From Hawksworthiomyces lignivorus (taxonomy: Eukaryota > Ascomycota > Sordariomycetes > Ophiostomatales > Ophiostomataceae): DNA of 64,000 nt. The notes beneath the pieces are model-generated. The model ran no database searches, had not been told where the DNA came from, and was given only the letters and a program-made list of their open reading frames with translations. Location of the stretch: assembly GCA_002917075.1 (NCBI GenBank), contig NTMA01000015.1:310001-374000 (forward strand), in the 5' to 3' direction. Made by a program: the position numbers and the translations under genes. Below, one piece after another: positions 11,856 to 22,384 of this stretch (the first letter of the stretch is position 1; each line of letters begins with the position of its first letter).

Positions 11856-13855
11856 TCAAAACACAGTGTTGTGGAATCCACTGTCAAATAATTCAGCGGG
11901 TACACAGATTTCACTAGCGTCGATGGGAAATGAGAGAAGCTCTTCCGCAGAGGGCAGCGGTGGTGTACTGCAACTGACGACTGCATCCTCGCCATTCAGC
12001 GAATAGGGCGAGAATTGCCAATGCTCTGGCGAGCTCTCTGGAACGGGCTCGCTAGTGTCTCGAGAGAGCTGCCGCTGCAGCAGCTGGCTCCAAGAATCCA
12101 AGAGGACCACGGCGTATTTCATAAAGTCGGCGCTGGTGGCATTGATTCGTAGGATCCAGCGATATTCTGCAAAGTTTGCAACGAGGGTGTCATGTTCGGC
12201 CAGAGCCCCGCTCCAGTCCATTGTGCACAAGACGGCAGCAAACATGCCAACAATGGCCAGGCTCAAGCTTGAGGAGAAGTACCAAAAGCTTTGGAGATGC
12301 TCCGCTTTGAGCCTTTTAATAAAGCCGAGCGCGGACGTGAATCGCGCCTCAGCCGCGCGGCGCGTGATGGCATAGAGCTCGGGCGAGTCGCTCAGCCTTG
12401 TGTGGGAGCGCAGGATGGCGCGGTGCAGAGTGACTTCCGCAGTATAGTATGCGAGGTGAAGATAGCCGACGGAAGAAAGCTTTCGTGGTACAGTGTCATC
12501 CACCGAGAGCGTCTGTGGCAACGAGGACTGCCACGCTTTTAGTCGAAGCTGTAGAGGCTTGGCATATTCCAGGACCTCAGATATGACTCGCTTAGTGCAA
12601 GCCGCTCTCAGAGTGAAGAACTGGTCGAGGATGTCGGATACAACCATGGTCAGAGATATCATGGAGAGAAACGTTTGCTTCCCCTTCTCGATTTCCGCAC
12701 TACCCTCTTCTGTATCGTCGTCCCTGGATGTCTCCGGAAAATCTGAGTCTTCGAGTGCTCGGACATTCCAGTCCTCTGGCCTTATGTGGGACCCTCTGCC
12801 GTAGACTAGCGCTCCCCATTTGTCTTGCATAAACAAAGCCCAGGCAACGCGTTTGCGAACACCTCGCTCCCATTCCGGCACGTGCCAGTCGGTGCAGTCC
12901 ACGTTGATGCCGAGATTTTGGGCCATGGCGACAAGGTGGCCCGTTAGAGTCCAGGAGCTGATGCTCGGAGACTGCGACAAGACGAGGCCGCCTTGAAGAT
13001 CCGAGATTTTGGGTCGCCTGTGTACGGCGAACAGCATGCGCAGAACTTTTGCTTCCAGCTCTCTCGCATCAGGCTTGGGCTGCGTAGAAAGAACCGGGCT
13101 GTAGGACCACCAGTTCAGTGCTAATATATAGACGGCCCCAAGGCCTGTAGGCGTGAGCTCGCGATAGCTTCTTCCATATTTTTCCAAGAAGACTTTCTTG
13201 TGGATAATAGGAAAGCTTGGATGAACAATTCGGAAATACAGGTTTATTAATTCGGGACCATATGGGGTAACGAAGCTCTCGATGGTGTCGAGATCCGCCA
13301 GTTCTGCATCCATTTCTTCTTGGGTATCTGGCCTCATCATGAAATTAACGGTAGAATTTGCACGGCGAAATATCTGAGAACGATTGAAAGCCGAGCATTC
13401 TCCTCTCGCGTTCCAGGGCAAGAAGGCTGCTATAGATGGATCAAAATCGCCTGTACCTCCAATTATGGAGCTAGATTGGCGGTTTTGATGTCCCAATGTC
13501 TTTTTCAAAAGAGACTGGCCTTCCAGCTGAGTGTAATCCCTCACTGCAGGATGTTCTATCGATGGTCAGCATCTGGTGTGCATACGTCCATGCTATTCTT
13601 GCTGCAGCACTCACCTTTGCCATTTCGGATCCTCGACCCGGCGGTCGGTCTTCCGTTGACGGCCAATGGAGACACGACACCCTTGGCAGCTGAATTTCTC
13701 TTTTTTCGCGGCGCACTCTCTTCATATGTGCAATAAGCCGACCTGGACACGCATAGCACACAGTTCAGAGCTTCGTTCGAAGAGAAGAGACACCGAATCT
13801 TCCGCCGCCTGCAGTTGTCGCAAGGGCGACTGGCCCGCGCTCGAGCACCGTCCAT
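11856..13855 (-). CDS. Zn2Cys6 transcription factor, Dal81/TamA-like
   Basis: Two exons on the minus strand, 13855-13615 and 13543-11856, give 642 residues. The 71-base intron joins in phase 1. An N-terminal zinc cluster has spacing C-x2-C-x6-C-x9-C-x2-C-x6-C (residues about 13-43) with the basic RRRKIR stretch. The middle domain has the fungal_trans pattern FRIVHPSFPIIHKKVF, then a block ending WALFMQDKWGAL that is characteristic of Dal81/UGA35/TamA, co-activators of nitrogen-catabolite genes (GABA, allantoin, urea) in yeast and Aspergillus. Assignment to that subfamily is from remembered motif similarity. Whether it controls the neighbouring catabolic genes is not shown by the sequence. Confidence 0.82.
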
Positions 13856-14370
13856 GACTGCGAATGAGTGCGTCGCCTGCGGTTTCTTGATACTTGTCTC
13901 AAGGCGCTGCAGTAATTACGTTAATGCGCTTCAAAGTGTGAAAGAACATGCAGTTGTTGAACTGCTGTGGCACGGAATAGTGATCAAATTCGCTGGTGGG
14001 AATAAGTTGCGGGCAATCGCTGCGGAGAGGCTACGGATTGATTGCTGATAAGCACAAGCTAATGATCCACACAGAAGAGTTAGCCAATCACCAGGGCTAC
14101 CAGTAACTAGGTTGTAAACTCGGCTGATATCCGTACCCGTACAGGATACATAAAGGTAGCAGGGAGATTCCTTGATAGAGAAGGTTTTGGAATCGTGGAG
14201 ATGTTAAAATAGCTAAACAAGCTTTAATGGTTTTTCGGCTCATTAGAAACCTAGCAATAGTAGCATCAGATTGTCAATGAAATACTAGCAAGGATCAATA
14301 GACATTAAATGAGGTAAATTATTGCCATCCTTTTTTGCGCAGCCGCCAAGGTATGCTTCCAATTTTACTC
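13856..14370. other. Intergenic, AT-rich
   Basis: Upstream region of the Dal81-like regulator. No gene or structured element was recognised. Confidence 0.4.
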
Positions 14371-14649
14371 TTATGTCGCTAAATCACGCTCCTCCTGAGT
14401 CATATTCTCCAACCTAATTGCCTCTACTTCTTCCGGTACCTTCTCCTCCCAGTCCAAGTATGCCGTTATTTGCTCCTTTGTCCACGGCATCTTTCGTTAA
14501 ACGGCATCGAAATAATGCTTGTGCATGAGCTCATAGTCTGCTTCACAGCATTTGTAATTCGAATCCTCGTAGCATAGATGCAGTCCTGTAGCTTCTCTGT
14601 CGGCTAACGCAGCTTCAATAATATAACGACAGGATCTAGCTCGTTGAAT
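14371..14649 (-). pseudogene. Coding-like relic of unknown family
   Basis: One minus-strand frame reads as plausible protein for about 90 codons (segments such as CCEADYELMHKHYFDAV and MPWTKEQITAYLDWEEKV), interrupted by one TAA and flanked by further in-frame stops. The composition looks like a real soluble protein, but I do not recognise the family. It may be a decayed gene or the second exon of an unspliced short gene starting at the internal ATG. Confidence 0.3.
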
Positions 14650-14851
14650 TTAAAGACTGTCGCATCCAACCACCTAGATAAAGACGGCAAAGTGAAGGAT
14701 GGAGTTTGTATACAAGTGTCGTCGAATTAACAGAGCCAAACCCAAGCCTGTAGAATGGTGAGTATCCGATAGCTTGACAAAAATTCGAGAAGACTTTCTG
14801 ATGTAATAGATAGTCTTACCTTTTCTAAATGTTCTTGGGTGCCGGATCATC

Positions 14852-16110
14852 CTATTCCATCTCGTCGATCTCCCTCTTGCCGGACGTTAAATGCAGCTCA
14901 TTGAGCGGATGCAGTCGCGATTTCTTGAAGATCTTCCAGAAGAGATAGAGGCCGAAGAATATCCTAGACCAAAACGGGACGAATTAATGTATTAGTTCAA
15001 CGCTGAAGGATACTCGGGAGTAGTAATGATAGATTTTAATGATAGATTTTGGGTCCAAGAGTGTCTTACGGGATGCCAATGTACGCCACCAAAAAGTCAC
15101 TGCCGTTCCAGTGTCCCTTCAGAAACACCTCAAACCCATTGAAAATGACAATTATTGTAAAAAAAGACCAATGATGCCCGGGCCACGAACGGTTGAAAAG
15201 GAGGCCGATAGCCCAGATTAACCTCTGCAATATTCTGGACCTCTTGTGCTTTGGGAAACCGGATGTAGGCCACACAGACACACATCCAAGTCAAAATACT
15301 AGCGGTTGTCATAAGATTTGAGAACTATGACAAAGAAAGAATTGGCTTGTTAGTTTCATGCTGGCTTGCACAATCCAAAGACTAAATGGAAGGGCTACTC
15401 ACCCACAGAAAGACCCCTGCACCAGCGACAGAGACCGTCATATACGTGAGGAGCGACATGACTGCCGTTAAGCCCACACAGTAGATAGGGATACCTCTGC
15501 AAAGAATCGTCAGCAAGTCTTGTGGGTAACTTGGTCAAACTGTGGAATACTGACCTCTTCGTGCACTTCAGGAACAGCTTCGGCGCATGTCCGTTCTGGG
15601 CTAGAGCATAGAGATAGCGGCTTCCTCCATACAAGAATGCATTCACATCTGATATCGCGGATGTCATGATGATTGCATTGATGATTGAAGGGAGAACTGG
15701 AATTCCTGCATTCGTGATTCCAATGAACCATGGTGAACGAGCAGCTCCTGGGGCCTGGTCTGCCTGAGCACCTAATAAGTGCGGATCATCGGAGGCCACG
15801 ATTAATCCCATCGCGAAAGTGCCTAATATGTAGAAGAACACTATCCGCTAGGCGGCCCTTTTGATAGCCTTTGGCATACTCTTTCTTGGATTTCTCGCTT
15901 CCCCTGCTGCAGCCGATATCATCTCGATCCCGGAGAATGTAAATGCAGCATATACAACCACAGAGAAGAGGCCAAGGAATCACCCAAGAGAGCCGCTTGT
16001 CGGAGGTATTGTTTTCATGGCTGCGCACCGTTAGTCAGCTTGAGAGAATAGTACTCTGGGTCAAGAAGCCATACTCCCTGGATCTTTCCAATAATGGAAC
16101 CCTAGGCGGT
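14852..16110 (-). pseudogene. Amino-acid permease (AAT/APC family), disrupted
   Basis: Read on the minus strand, this is the C-terminal two-thirds of a fungal amino-acid permease: RLGFHYWKDPG, then a helix with AAFTFSGIEMISAAAGE, then RNPRKSMPKAIKR, VFFYILGTFAMGL, DVNAFLYGGSRYLYALA and a final tail ending SGKREIDEME. Lesions are an in-frame TAG at 15848-15850, within the segment where the family has a conserved Arg/Tyr stretch, and a frameshift around 15150-15200. The N-terminal third is absent: upstream sequence changes abruptly near 16110 into an unrelated aminotransferase fragment on the other strand. Several original introns are still recognisable. It is not expected to encode a working transporter. 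Confidence 0.8.
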
Positions 16111-16149
16111 TATGTGTAGGTGTACCGCCAAGGATTATAACAAGAGACA

Positions 16150-16624
16150 ATACCAGAAGTCCAATGATGGTATCGTGGCTTTGGATATTTACAACGCCTC
16201 AGAGGTCGACCGATTGAATGCGCTTGGCAACTACTTTAAGATAAAACTTCAGGAGGTTCTCATTAAGCATGGCATATATCCTCAGCATTCAGCTGGTGCC
16301 TCCCGAAATATCATCGAGGTCGATAGTTTTAAGAACGGCACCCTGATACAACCGGATGATGCATTGTCAACTCCTTATGAGTCTCTGCCTAGAATGTTTG
16401 TCACTGGGGTCGGAAGTATGGTGAACGTCCGATTTAGTGAACCACGCGCCGCGAATCTGAAAGCCCTGTACTATTTCCACATGCTTGAGAATAACATCTA
16501 CCTGGCTCCTCGAGGGTACACCCCATTGAACCTCGAGCTTATAGACGAGGATGTTGCTAAGTATGTGGACGCGTTCGAGGATTTTGTAATCAAATATGGC
16601 CCTCTCTTAAATACTCCAAGCTGA
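16150..16624 (+). pseudogene. Class-III aminotransferase, 5'-truncated fragment
   Basis: The frame ending at 16624 encodes about 150 residues matching the C-terminal domain of glutamate-1-semialdehyde-aminomutase-like class-III aminotransferases (FVTGVGSMVNVRF, YFHMLENNIYLAPRG, ending with IDEDVAKYVDAFEDF). The PLP-binding lysine region and everything N-terminal are missing; upstream the sequence joins the broken permease. The open frame extends to 16112, but the first residues do not look like the family, so the junction probably lies between about 16110 and 16160. Most likely it is a rearrangement relic. Confidence 0.65.
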
Positions 16625-17003
16625 ACAGCTAGTCATTTCTCAAATATGGGGACGTATAATGATGGATTTTAAGAGATTTCGTTAAACATCAAGTCTACTT
16701 ATAGATACGTATCGAGGCCTTGGCATAGTCGGGTAGCTTTAAGATTAGATAGGCAAGATTTCTCCTTTCCTCACCTCCTTCTCTAACTTGAGTGATAATG
16801 CCGAGCGTCTTGTTATTTTTAATTATTGTCGCAAACGTAAGCGCGGCCAACTAGATGCTGAAAGGACCGAACGAATCAAAAGCGCATTGCATATCTCCTT
16901 GGTTCAACGAAAACGTTGTGAGCAACATTGAATACGAATTAGTGGCTCTTTGCTTTTCATATCCGGATGCCATAGATAGTGTTCATGGATTGATCATTAA
17001 CTT
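16625..17003. other. Intergenic, nothing recognised
   Basis: AT-rich spacer between two relics. No gene is supported. Confidence 0.4.
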
Positions 17004-17770
17004 TTACAACAGGAGAACACCTACACCTATCTGAGTCATCACTTCGCGCCAGTCGACAGAGACTTCGCCTACGTTGCGCCCGCACACTACCGCCTCCCTA
17101 TCACACTTCTCCCAGACCCCACGAATGACCGTCTCCATATCTGACCTGTTCTGCGCCCCCAGCTTGTTTGCACTGCTAAAGAACGGTTCGACGAGCGCCT
17201 TGGATGCTGGAGTATACGCCTCGGCTGCCGCAACAAAGACGGGCCACACTGACACCTGGATCACATAATCGCAGTCAGCCTCTGTCACAAAGCGAAAGTC
17301 AAAAGGGGAAAGGAATAATGAGGGGAAAGACGTACACTGGCCCCGTGTATGTCTATAAATGTTACCATATTACTGAGCACTTCCCATACATAGTTGACCA
17401 CAATAGATGGCGGATGGCGTAGGACCACGCTCAAAAGGTAGATCATGACGGCGTTGTTGAATAGGCACAGGTGTAACTAGATTGCTACTCGACACCTTGA
17501 TCGCGATATGTGCTCACTGTACGTCCATTCGTCGTATTCACCGCAAAAGACTTCAACCTCTTCATCGACGGAAGTTTCTAGCGGTGTGGTAAATTTTGGC
17601 CAGTCGCTTGTAGAGTCCTTTATGTATGCACGTTCAGTTACATATGTACAAATTAATACGTAAACTCAACACTACCGCAGTTGAAGTAGTGGCTATGCTA
17701 GCTGTGCTTCCTGCGGGTTTCTTCCGTAACTTTCTTTTTGTACCTAATTTGAGACCACGCCTTGACAGAC
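17004..17770 (-). pseudogene. Fungal-specific transcription factor (Fungal_trans_2-like) remnant
   Basis: On the minus strand, several short exon-like pieces can be read in order. One contains FNNAVMIYLLSVV followed by a helical stretch. The next contains VSVWPVFVAAAEAY, a helix ending RGVWEKCDRE and the tail VDWREVMTQIGVGVLLL (17288-17004). This is the usual C-terminal architecture of fungal regulators with the Fungal_trans_2 domain. An acidic segment around 17540-17650 also looks coding. No zinc cluster or intact start was found, and frames are broken between pieces. I interpret it as a truncated or decayed regulator. A real multi-exon gene with unusual splicing is the alternative. Confidence 0.45.
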
Positions 17771-17838
17771 CACTAACGTGAAGCAAGAACGCATTAAATG
17801 GACTTGATTCGTTGTTGAAAGTGAAATATGTCGTCAGT

Positions 17839-18615
17839 TCATCTCAATGCTCTGTTGTAATCAACAGCCCGGGATGGGCCCTCTTTGACAAGCGCGTCTA
17901 ATGTCAACATGCCTGCAAGCAGCTGATCGACAACTTTAACATCTCGCCTTCCCTGGGGGGCCAGATACAGCTCACATGCTGCGTGTACGATATCTTCCAT
18001 ACCAGCAAGTATGACACCACCCATAATGATGACATCCACGGTTTGCTCGTCGGCCTTTAGCAGCCGTAGAGCTGCTGCGATGACTTTCTCTCTAGTATCT
18101 GCTTGCACATCTGGATCCAGGTCACGGAGCCCAATTCCAGTTGCAACCACACCACTGAATGTCTCGAGCTGCTCGCTGGGTCTTAGTAACTGTCTCACAC
18201 TCTCTGACAGCAGTGCTTCATAAGCGCTCCCCGTCGTCAAAATACCAAACTTGGATTTGGGGGACGTGAGATGTAGTGCGGCCACGACGCTAGCCTCGAA
18301 AATACCGACGACAGGCTTGTTGGCAACATGGGACCGCAATAGAGGAACAAGTGGATGATCTGCGTAGCAGGCGGCGAGAAATCCGTCGAAATCGTCAGCT
18401 ATGTCTTTGAGTAGCGGCAGGCACTTCATAGCGCTCTCTGCCATGTCCACTTCATTTTTGATCATCGATGGACCAGTGGGGCAAGTCCAATATGTGATCG
18501 TCGTGCCAGGGAGGTCAAGTTTCGAGAAAATAGGTTCAAATGATTTTGTGACAGAGGTGCTCGAATTTGGGTTGATGACGAGAATTTTAATCGCTCTCGC
18601 TTGTTTCAAGGGCAT
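17839..18615 (-). CDS. Asp/Glu/hydantoin racemase family protein (DCG1-like)
   Basis: A single exon of 258 residues. It begins with the family signature ILVINPNSST (residues 11-20) and has the first catalytic cysteine in FLAACYADHP (C83). In two-cysteine racemases the second half carries an LGCAGM motif; here the equivalent segment reads IIMGGVILAGM, with glycine (G200) where cysteine is expected. The superfamily includes hydantoin racemase, aspartate and glutamate racemases, maleate isomerase and arylmalonate decarboxylase, the last using one cysteine. A one-cysteine enzyme may therefore be a decarboxylase, hydrolase or isomerase. It is divergent from an ACS-family permease across an 822-base spacer, suggesting shared control. 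Confidence 0.85.
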   Translation of the reverse strand: MPLKQARAIKILVINPNSSTSVTKSFEPIFSKLDLPGTTITYWTCPTGPSMIKNEVDMAESAMKCLPLLKDIADDFDGFLAACYADHPLVPLLRSHVANKPVVGIFEASVVAALHLTSPKSKFGILTTGSAYEALLSESVRQLLRPSEQLETFSGVVATGIGLRDLDPDVQADTREKVIAAALRLLKADEQTVDVIIMGGVILAGMEDIVHAACELYLAPQGRRDVKVVDQLLAGMLTLDALVKEGPSRAVDYNRALR

Positions 18616-19437
18616 AGTTGTTATTACCGTCGATCCAAGACCAGAATGAATTAAGATAGAGACTAAGAGTCAAGTGTATTCGCTGTTCCTCTTATGGTGG
18701 AATGGCTTGGTATTGTGAGTAGGTGTGAAAAATCGTATAGGAATGCAGACAAGATGTAGTTCGTGGATTTACCTTTTCCCCAATCACAATTCTGAGAGGG
18801 GGAAAAAAAAAAGAAAAAAAGAAATCAACCCGAAAATAAAGATAAAGTTGGCGATGTAAACTGCCGGCCATAAAACACTGCAGCGGCAAAGGCTTGTTAC
18901 AGAAAAGGCTTGTTGCGGTGGCAGGGGCTTTTACTCGGAAACCTGCAATGAAGATCGTGCCGTCGTTTTAATGCGTCGTGGCCGCTGCCCGTATGGCCCG
19001 CGGGCACCGCCGCGGGCTGAGGCCCGCACCCCGCACTTTTTTTCGGTGCACATATTTTTGCGGGTCTTCACGGCATGTCAACCATTTATGTCAACAGCTT
19101 AGATAGCCAGGCCTAGATAAGGTCAAAGATAGACTTCAATGTTTGGCCTAGTAGGGCAAGTTACGTGTATTTGATAGATATTTCCAGATAAGAACCAGAA
19201 AACGCTACGGCGAAGATGACGATCGACAGATATATAAGTTGCAAGACTCTGCGTCCCACCCGAGTTACAAGATGCTACTTTATCGGCTACGAAATAGAAC
19301 ACACTTTGCACTACCATCTCTTGCTCATTCATCCCGGAGACAGCGTCAAACGTCGAGGCGGAGGGTTCGAGCACGTATATCTATCAGCCAACGAAAGCAC
19401 AACTTTGAATCACGCGAGTAATCTTTTATCTTTCATC
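18616..19437. promoter_or_regulatory. Divergent promoter region, racemase / MFS permease
   Basis: This spacer separates the minus-strand racemase-like gene and the plus-strand permease, so it must contain both promoters. It includes an A-rich tract near 18800 and a sharply GC-rich island at about 18975-19040 with palindromic CCGCGG-type sequences that could bind Zn2Cys6 dimers. The permease frame is open upstream to 19216. Confidence 0.5.
18996..19027. repeat. GC-rich palindrome and hairpin in divergent promoter
   Basis: GCCCGCGGGC at 18996-19005 is a perfect 10-base palindrome. Just downstream GCGGGC (19012-19017) and GCCCGC (19022-19027) form a perfect 6-bp stem with a TGAG loop. The surrounding DNA is AT-rich, so the island stands out. 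It could be an operator for a zinc-cluster regulator. Confidence 0.5.
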
Positions 19438-20916
19438 ATGGAAAAATCAGAGGACAGCACGGTCTTCTCTGGTCCTACCAAACCCTTTGAGACTTCTTCA
19501 ATAGGTGCTGCCGGGCCCGAATTGGACGAGAGTTTTGAAATCATTCACATCAACCCGGAACGCGAGAAGGAAGTTGTGCGCAAGTTTGATAAATATGTGC
19601 TGCCTCAAGCCTTCATCTTTATTCTGCTCAACTATCTCGACAGGTCCAATCTTGGAAACGCTCGTGTTTTTGGCCTGGATACCGACCTTGGCCTTGTTGG
19701 CAACCAATTCGGAAATGTAGCCACCGTCTTCTTCGTTTTATATATTGTTACGGAAGTATTTTGGGTCACGGCTGTAAAGAGGTTCGGTCCCAACTACATT
19801 ATCACCATCGCTCTGACGGGTTGGTGTGCCGTAACGATTGGTACCGGCTTCGTCCAGAATTATTCGCAGCTGCTTGCTTGTCGCATACTTTTGGGTCTAT
19901 TTGAGGCTGGCGTCGCACCTGCTTTTACTTTCACATTCTCCACCATATACTCTCGAGGATCTACAGCAAAGCGCGTGGCTATAATAAACTTTGCCAATTC
20001 CGTTTCGGGTGCTTTCGGGGGGTTGTTTGCTTATGGTATTCAGACCATGGGGGCGCGACGAGGACTTGCTGCTTGGAGATGGCTTTTTATTATTGAAGGG
20101 TCTGTATCGCTGGCCATCTGCGGTGTCTGTCTTTGGTCTATCCCAAACAAGCCCGAGACTGCTTGGTTTCTAGACGAAGAGGAGAAAGAGCTAATGAGGC
20201 TGCGGGCAAGACGCGACGCTGCATATAAAGGAGGCGACGAGTTTGACTGGAAATGGGTTCGCGTTGGTCTGGCGGATCCATTCATCTATGTTGCCTCAAT
20301 CGCTTTTTTCACCTCCAGCATCGCCATTTCTGGTTACGGTACCTTTTTGCCTACTCTCATCAAGGGCTTTGGATACAACCAGTTTCAGGCCAACTACCTC
20401 ACCATCCCCGTCTACGCCGTCGGCGCATTTTCCTTGGTTGTTCAGGCGTACCTGTCTGACCGCTACAAGCAACGTGCTGCGTTTCTGTTGTTTTCCGCTT
20501 GCCCGGTAATTGTTGGCTACGTCATCTGCGTCGGCACGCCCAACCGCGTCGCCGGTTACATTGCCATGTTCATTGTTGTCGCCGGCGTTTACTCCTTCTC
20601 CTGTCTGATGATGACCTGGGTTGCGACCAATCTCGAGCCCGACTACAAGCGCTCGGTGGGATTGTCCATCTTCTCCAGCATTGGCAATTGCAGCGGACTG
20701 GTCTCGGGCCAGCTGTACCCGAGCTCTCAGGCACCTCGTTACATAAAGGGTAATGCCATCTCCGCTGGCCTGGAGGCGGTGGCGGCCATTTTCATCGCTC
20801 TCACGTGGCTTTTGCTACGACGGAGGAATCAGAAAAAGGCAAAATTAATTGCGGAAGGGGCCACTACGAATGGCAAGGAAGGTGACATGGCTTTACCATT
20901 CGTGTATACCTTGTAG
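19438..20916 (+). CDS. MFS transporter, anion:cation symporter (Dal5-like) family
   Basis: An intronless gene of 492 residues starting at the ATG before EKSEDSTVFSG. The frame is open to an upstream ATG at 19216, but the preceding peptide lacks family character. Twelve hydrophobic segments are visible. The first helix contains the ACS-family pattern LNYLDRSNLGNAR, and the loop between helices 4 and 5 has RILLGLFEAGVAPA. Family members move allantoate, nicotinate, vitamins and other carboxylates across the plasma membrane with protons. Its divergent pairing with the racemase-like gene suggests it imports that enzyme's substrate or precursor. The exact substrate cannot be read from sequence. 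Confidence 0.88.
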   Translation: MEKSEDSTVFSGPTKPFETSSIGAAGPELDESFEIIHINPEREKEVVRKFDKYVLPQAFIFILLNYLDRSNLGNARVFGLDTDLGLVGNQFGNVATVFFVLYIVTEVFWVTAVKRFGPNYIITIALTGWCAVTIGTGFVQNYSQLLACRILLGLFEAGVAPAFTFTFSTIYSRGSTAKRVAIINFANSVSGAFGGLFAYGIQTMGARRGLAAWRWLFIIEGSVSLAICGVCLWSIPNKPETAWFLDEEEKELMRLRARRDAAYKGGDEFDWKWVRVGLADPFIYVASIAFFTSSIAISGYGTFLPTLIKGFGYNQFQANYLTIPVYAVGAFSLVVQAYLSDRYKQRAAFLLFSACPVIVGYVICVGTPNRVAGYIAMFIVVAGVYSFSCLMMTWVATNLEPDYKRSVGLSIFSSIGNCSGLVSGQLYPSSQAPRYIKGNAISAGLEAVAAIFIALTWLLLRRRNQKKAKLIAEGATTNGKEGDMALPFVYTL

Positions 20917-21031
20917 ATGAGATATCACGAACCACACATATTTCAGTTTAGCGATAATACCTTAATGCATAGCCTTTTTTTTTTATTCTTGAATGCTGCC
21001 AGCAGGACTAATACGCACGTAAAATTCCCAC

Positions 21032-22384
21032 TCAGGCTTCCCACAGGTATTCTTGCTTAAGCCCAGGAATTAATTGTCGGAGCGCCATGCCATAGTCGCC
21101 GGCGTTTGGTGTTCTTAACAGGGTGTGAACGTGGAATTTGGCTGGTTCTTTGTTGTCGAGAAAGACGCCTGAGTGATGGTCAAACTCGATAATTACGACA
21201 GGGCTTTGGATCCGGTAATAGAATGGGTCTTCATCGCCAAATCCTCCTATCCAGCACCAATACGTCTCATGAAGCCAGCTCTTTATCTGCTCTAGACGGT
21301 TGTTGAGTGCTTTTTCTGGAAGATAGGAAAGATATTCCTTGCAGATAGCAACAACAAGGTCCCTCTGATGCGACTCCATGTCAGATACCAAGATGCCTTC
21401 GTAGGGGACAACACGGTTATCGCGGTATGCGCCACACAGATGGCGCTGATCGTCGTGGTTCCAGCGTCCTTGCGGCATTGCGGGGTCCTTCATTAGCTTG
21501 TAGATCTGGGCGGCCTTCTGCTTCGCGGTGGGCAGGCTCTGCATAAGCTTGAGGCCGAGCAGCTCTTCTCTGTGGAGAATGCGAGTGCCTTTGTACGGGC
21601 CGTCATCGATCAAGTTTGGCTCGGCCCCGGTGAACCAAGGCGAGATGACAATTTGTGTCTTGTAAAAGAAAATATTCAAACAGAGATGATGGCCATAAAA
21701 GGAGATACCCCATGGCGCCTCGACAGACGGATCGCCAAAGAGGACAAAGTTGTAAGAGAATTCATTCATGATGCTCGGAGATTCAACGATTTCTCCAAGG
21801 AAGCCATTCACACGCATGGCTCCAACGGCTTTCTCGTACCCTTCTGGAGAGAGGGTCAGCGCAAGTATTTTCATCACGGCGGCTCGCTGGTCAGCAGTGA
21901 TTTCTTCCAAGCGGATTCCCTTGTCGCTAAGAAGGAATTCTGGATTTGACCATGTGCGCCATTCCGGCGAGTCAAGATGGTAGCTAATTTTCTTGCGTTG
22001 TGCATCGCTGAGTATGTCGGTGAGATCCTTTGTTGCTTGCACAATCGAAGCAATGGGAATACCGTCATCATGAAGGTCAAAGAGACCTGGTCTGATCTTG
22101 CCTGGTAGAATGTAAGCTACGAAAGCTATTTTGCTAAATGGTGGAAATTACTACAGAGCGGGTGGGTATATACCGTCGTTGGTGACCCCCTTGTATGGTT
22201 CTGTGAGGAGGCGTCTCCAGTGCATGAAGAGGCCGTGAAGCCACGGTGGCTGACCGTTCTCAATAAATTCCTTGGCGTATTCATATGGGGTTTGCTTTTT
22301 CATGACGGTAAACCGCAGCAAACTAAGATCTGGCACATGCTTCCGGAAGGTGCCTTGCTTAGCCTCAATTGACTGGGATGCCAT
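21032..22384 (-). CDS. DUF3500 domain protein
   Basis: Two minus-strand exons, 22384-22174 and 22101-21032, give 426 residues. The intron joins in phase 1 and restores the family-like stretch VTNDGKIRPGLF. Most of the protein matches the DUF3500 pattern, with recognisable blocks such as EFSYNFVLFGDPS, GHHLCLNIFF and a C-terminal IEFDHHSGVFLDN. The biochemical role of DUF3500 is not established as far as I know. The His-rich blocks suggest a metal-dependent enzyme, which is inference. It is divergent from the FAH-family gene (506-base spacer) and convergent with the permease, placing it in the middle of a five-gene catabolic-looking group. No signal peptide is evident. Confidence 0.85.
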
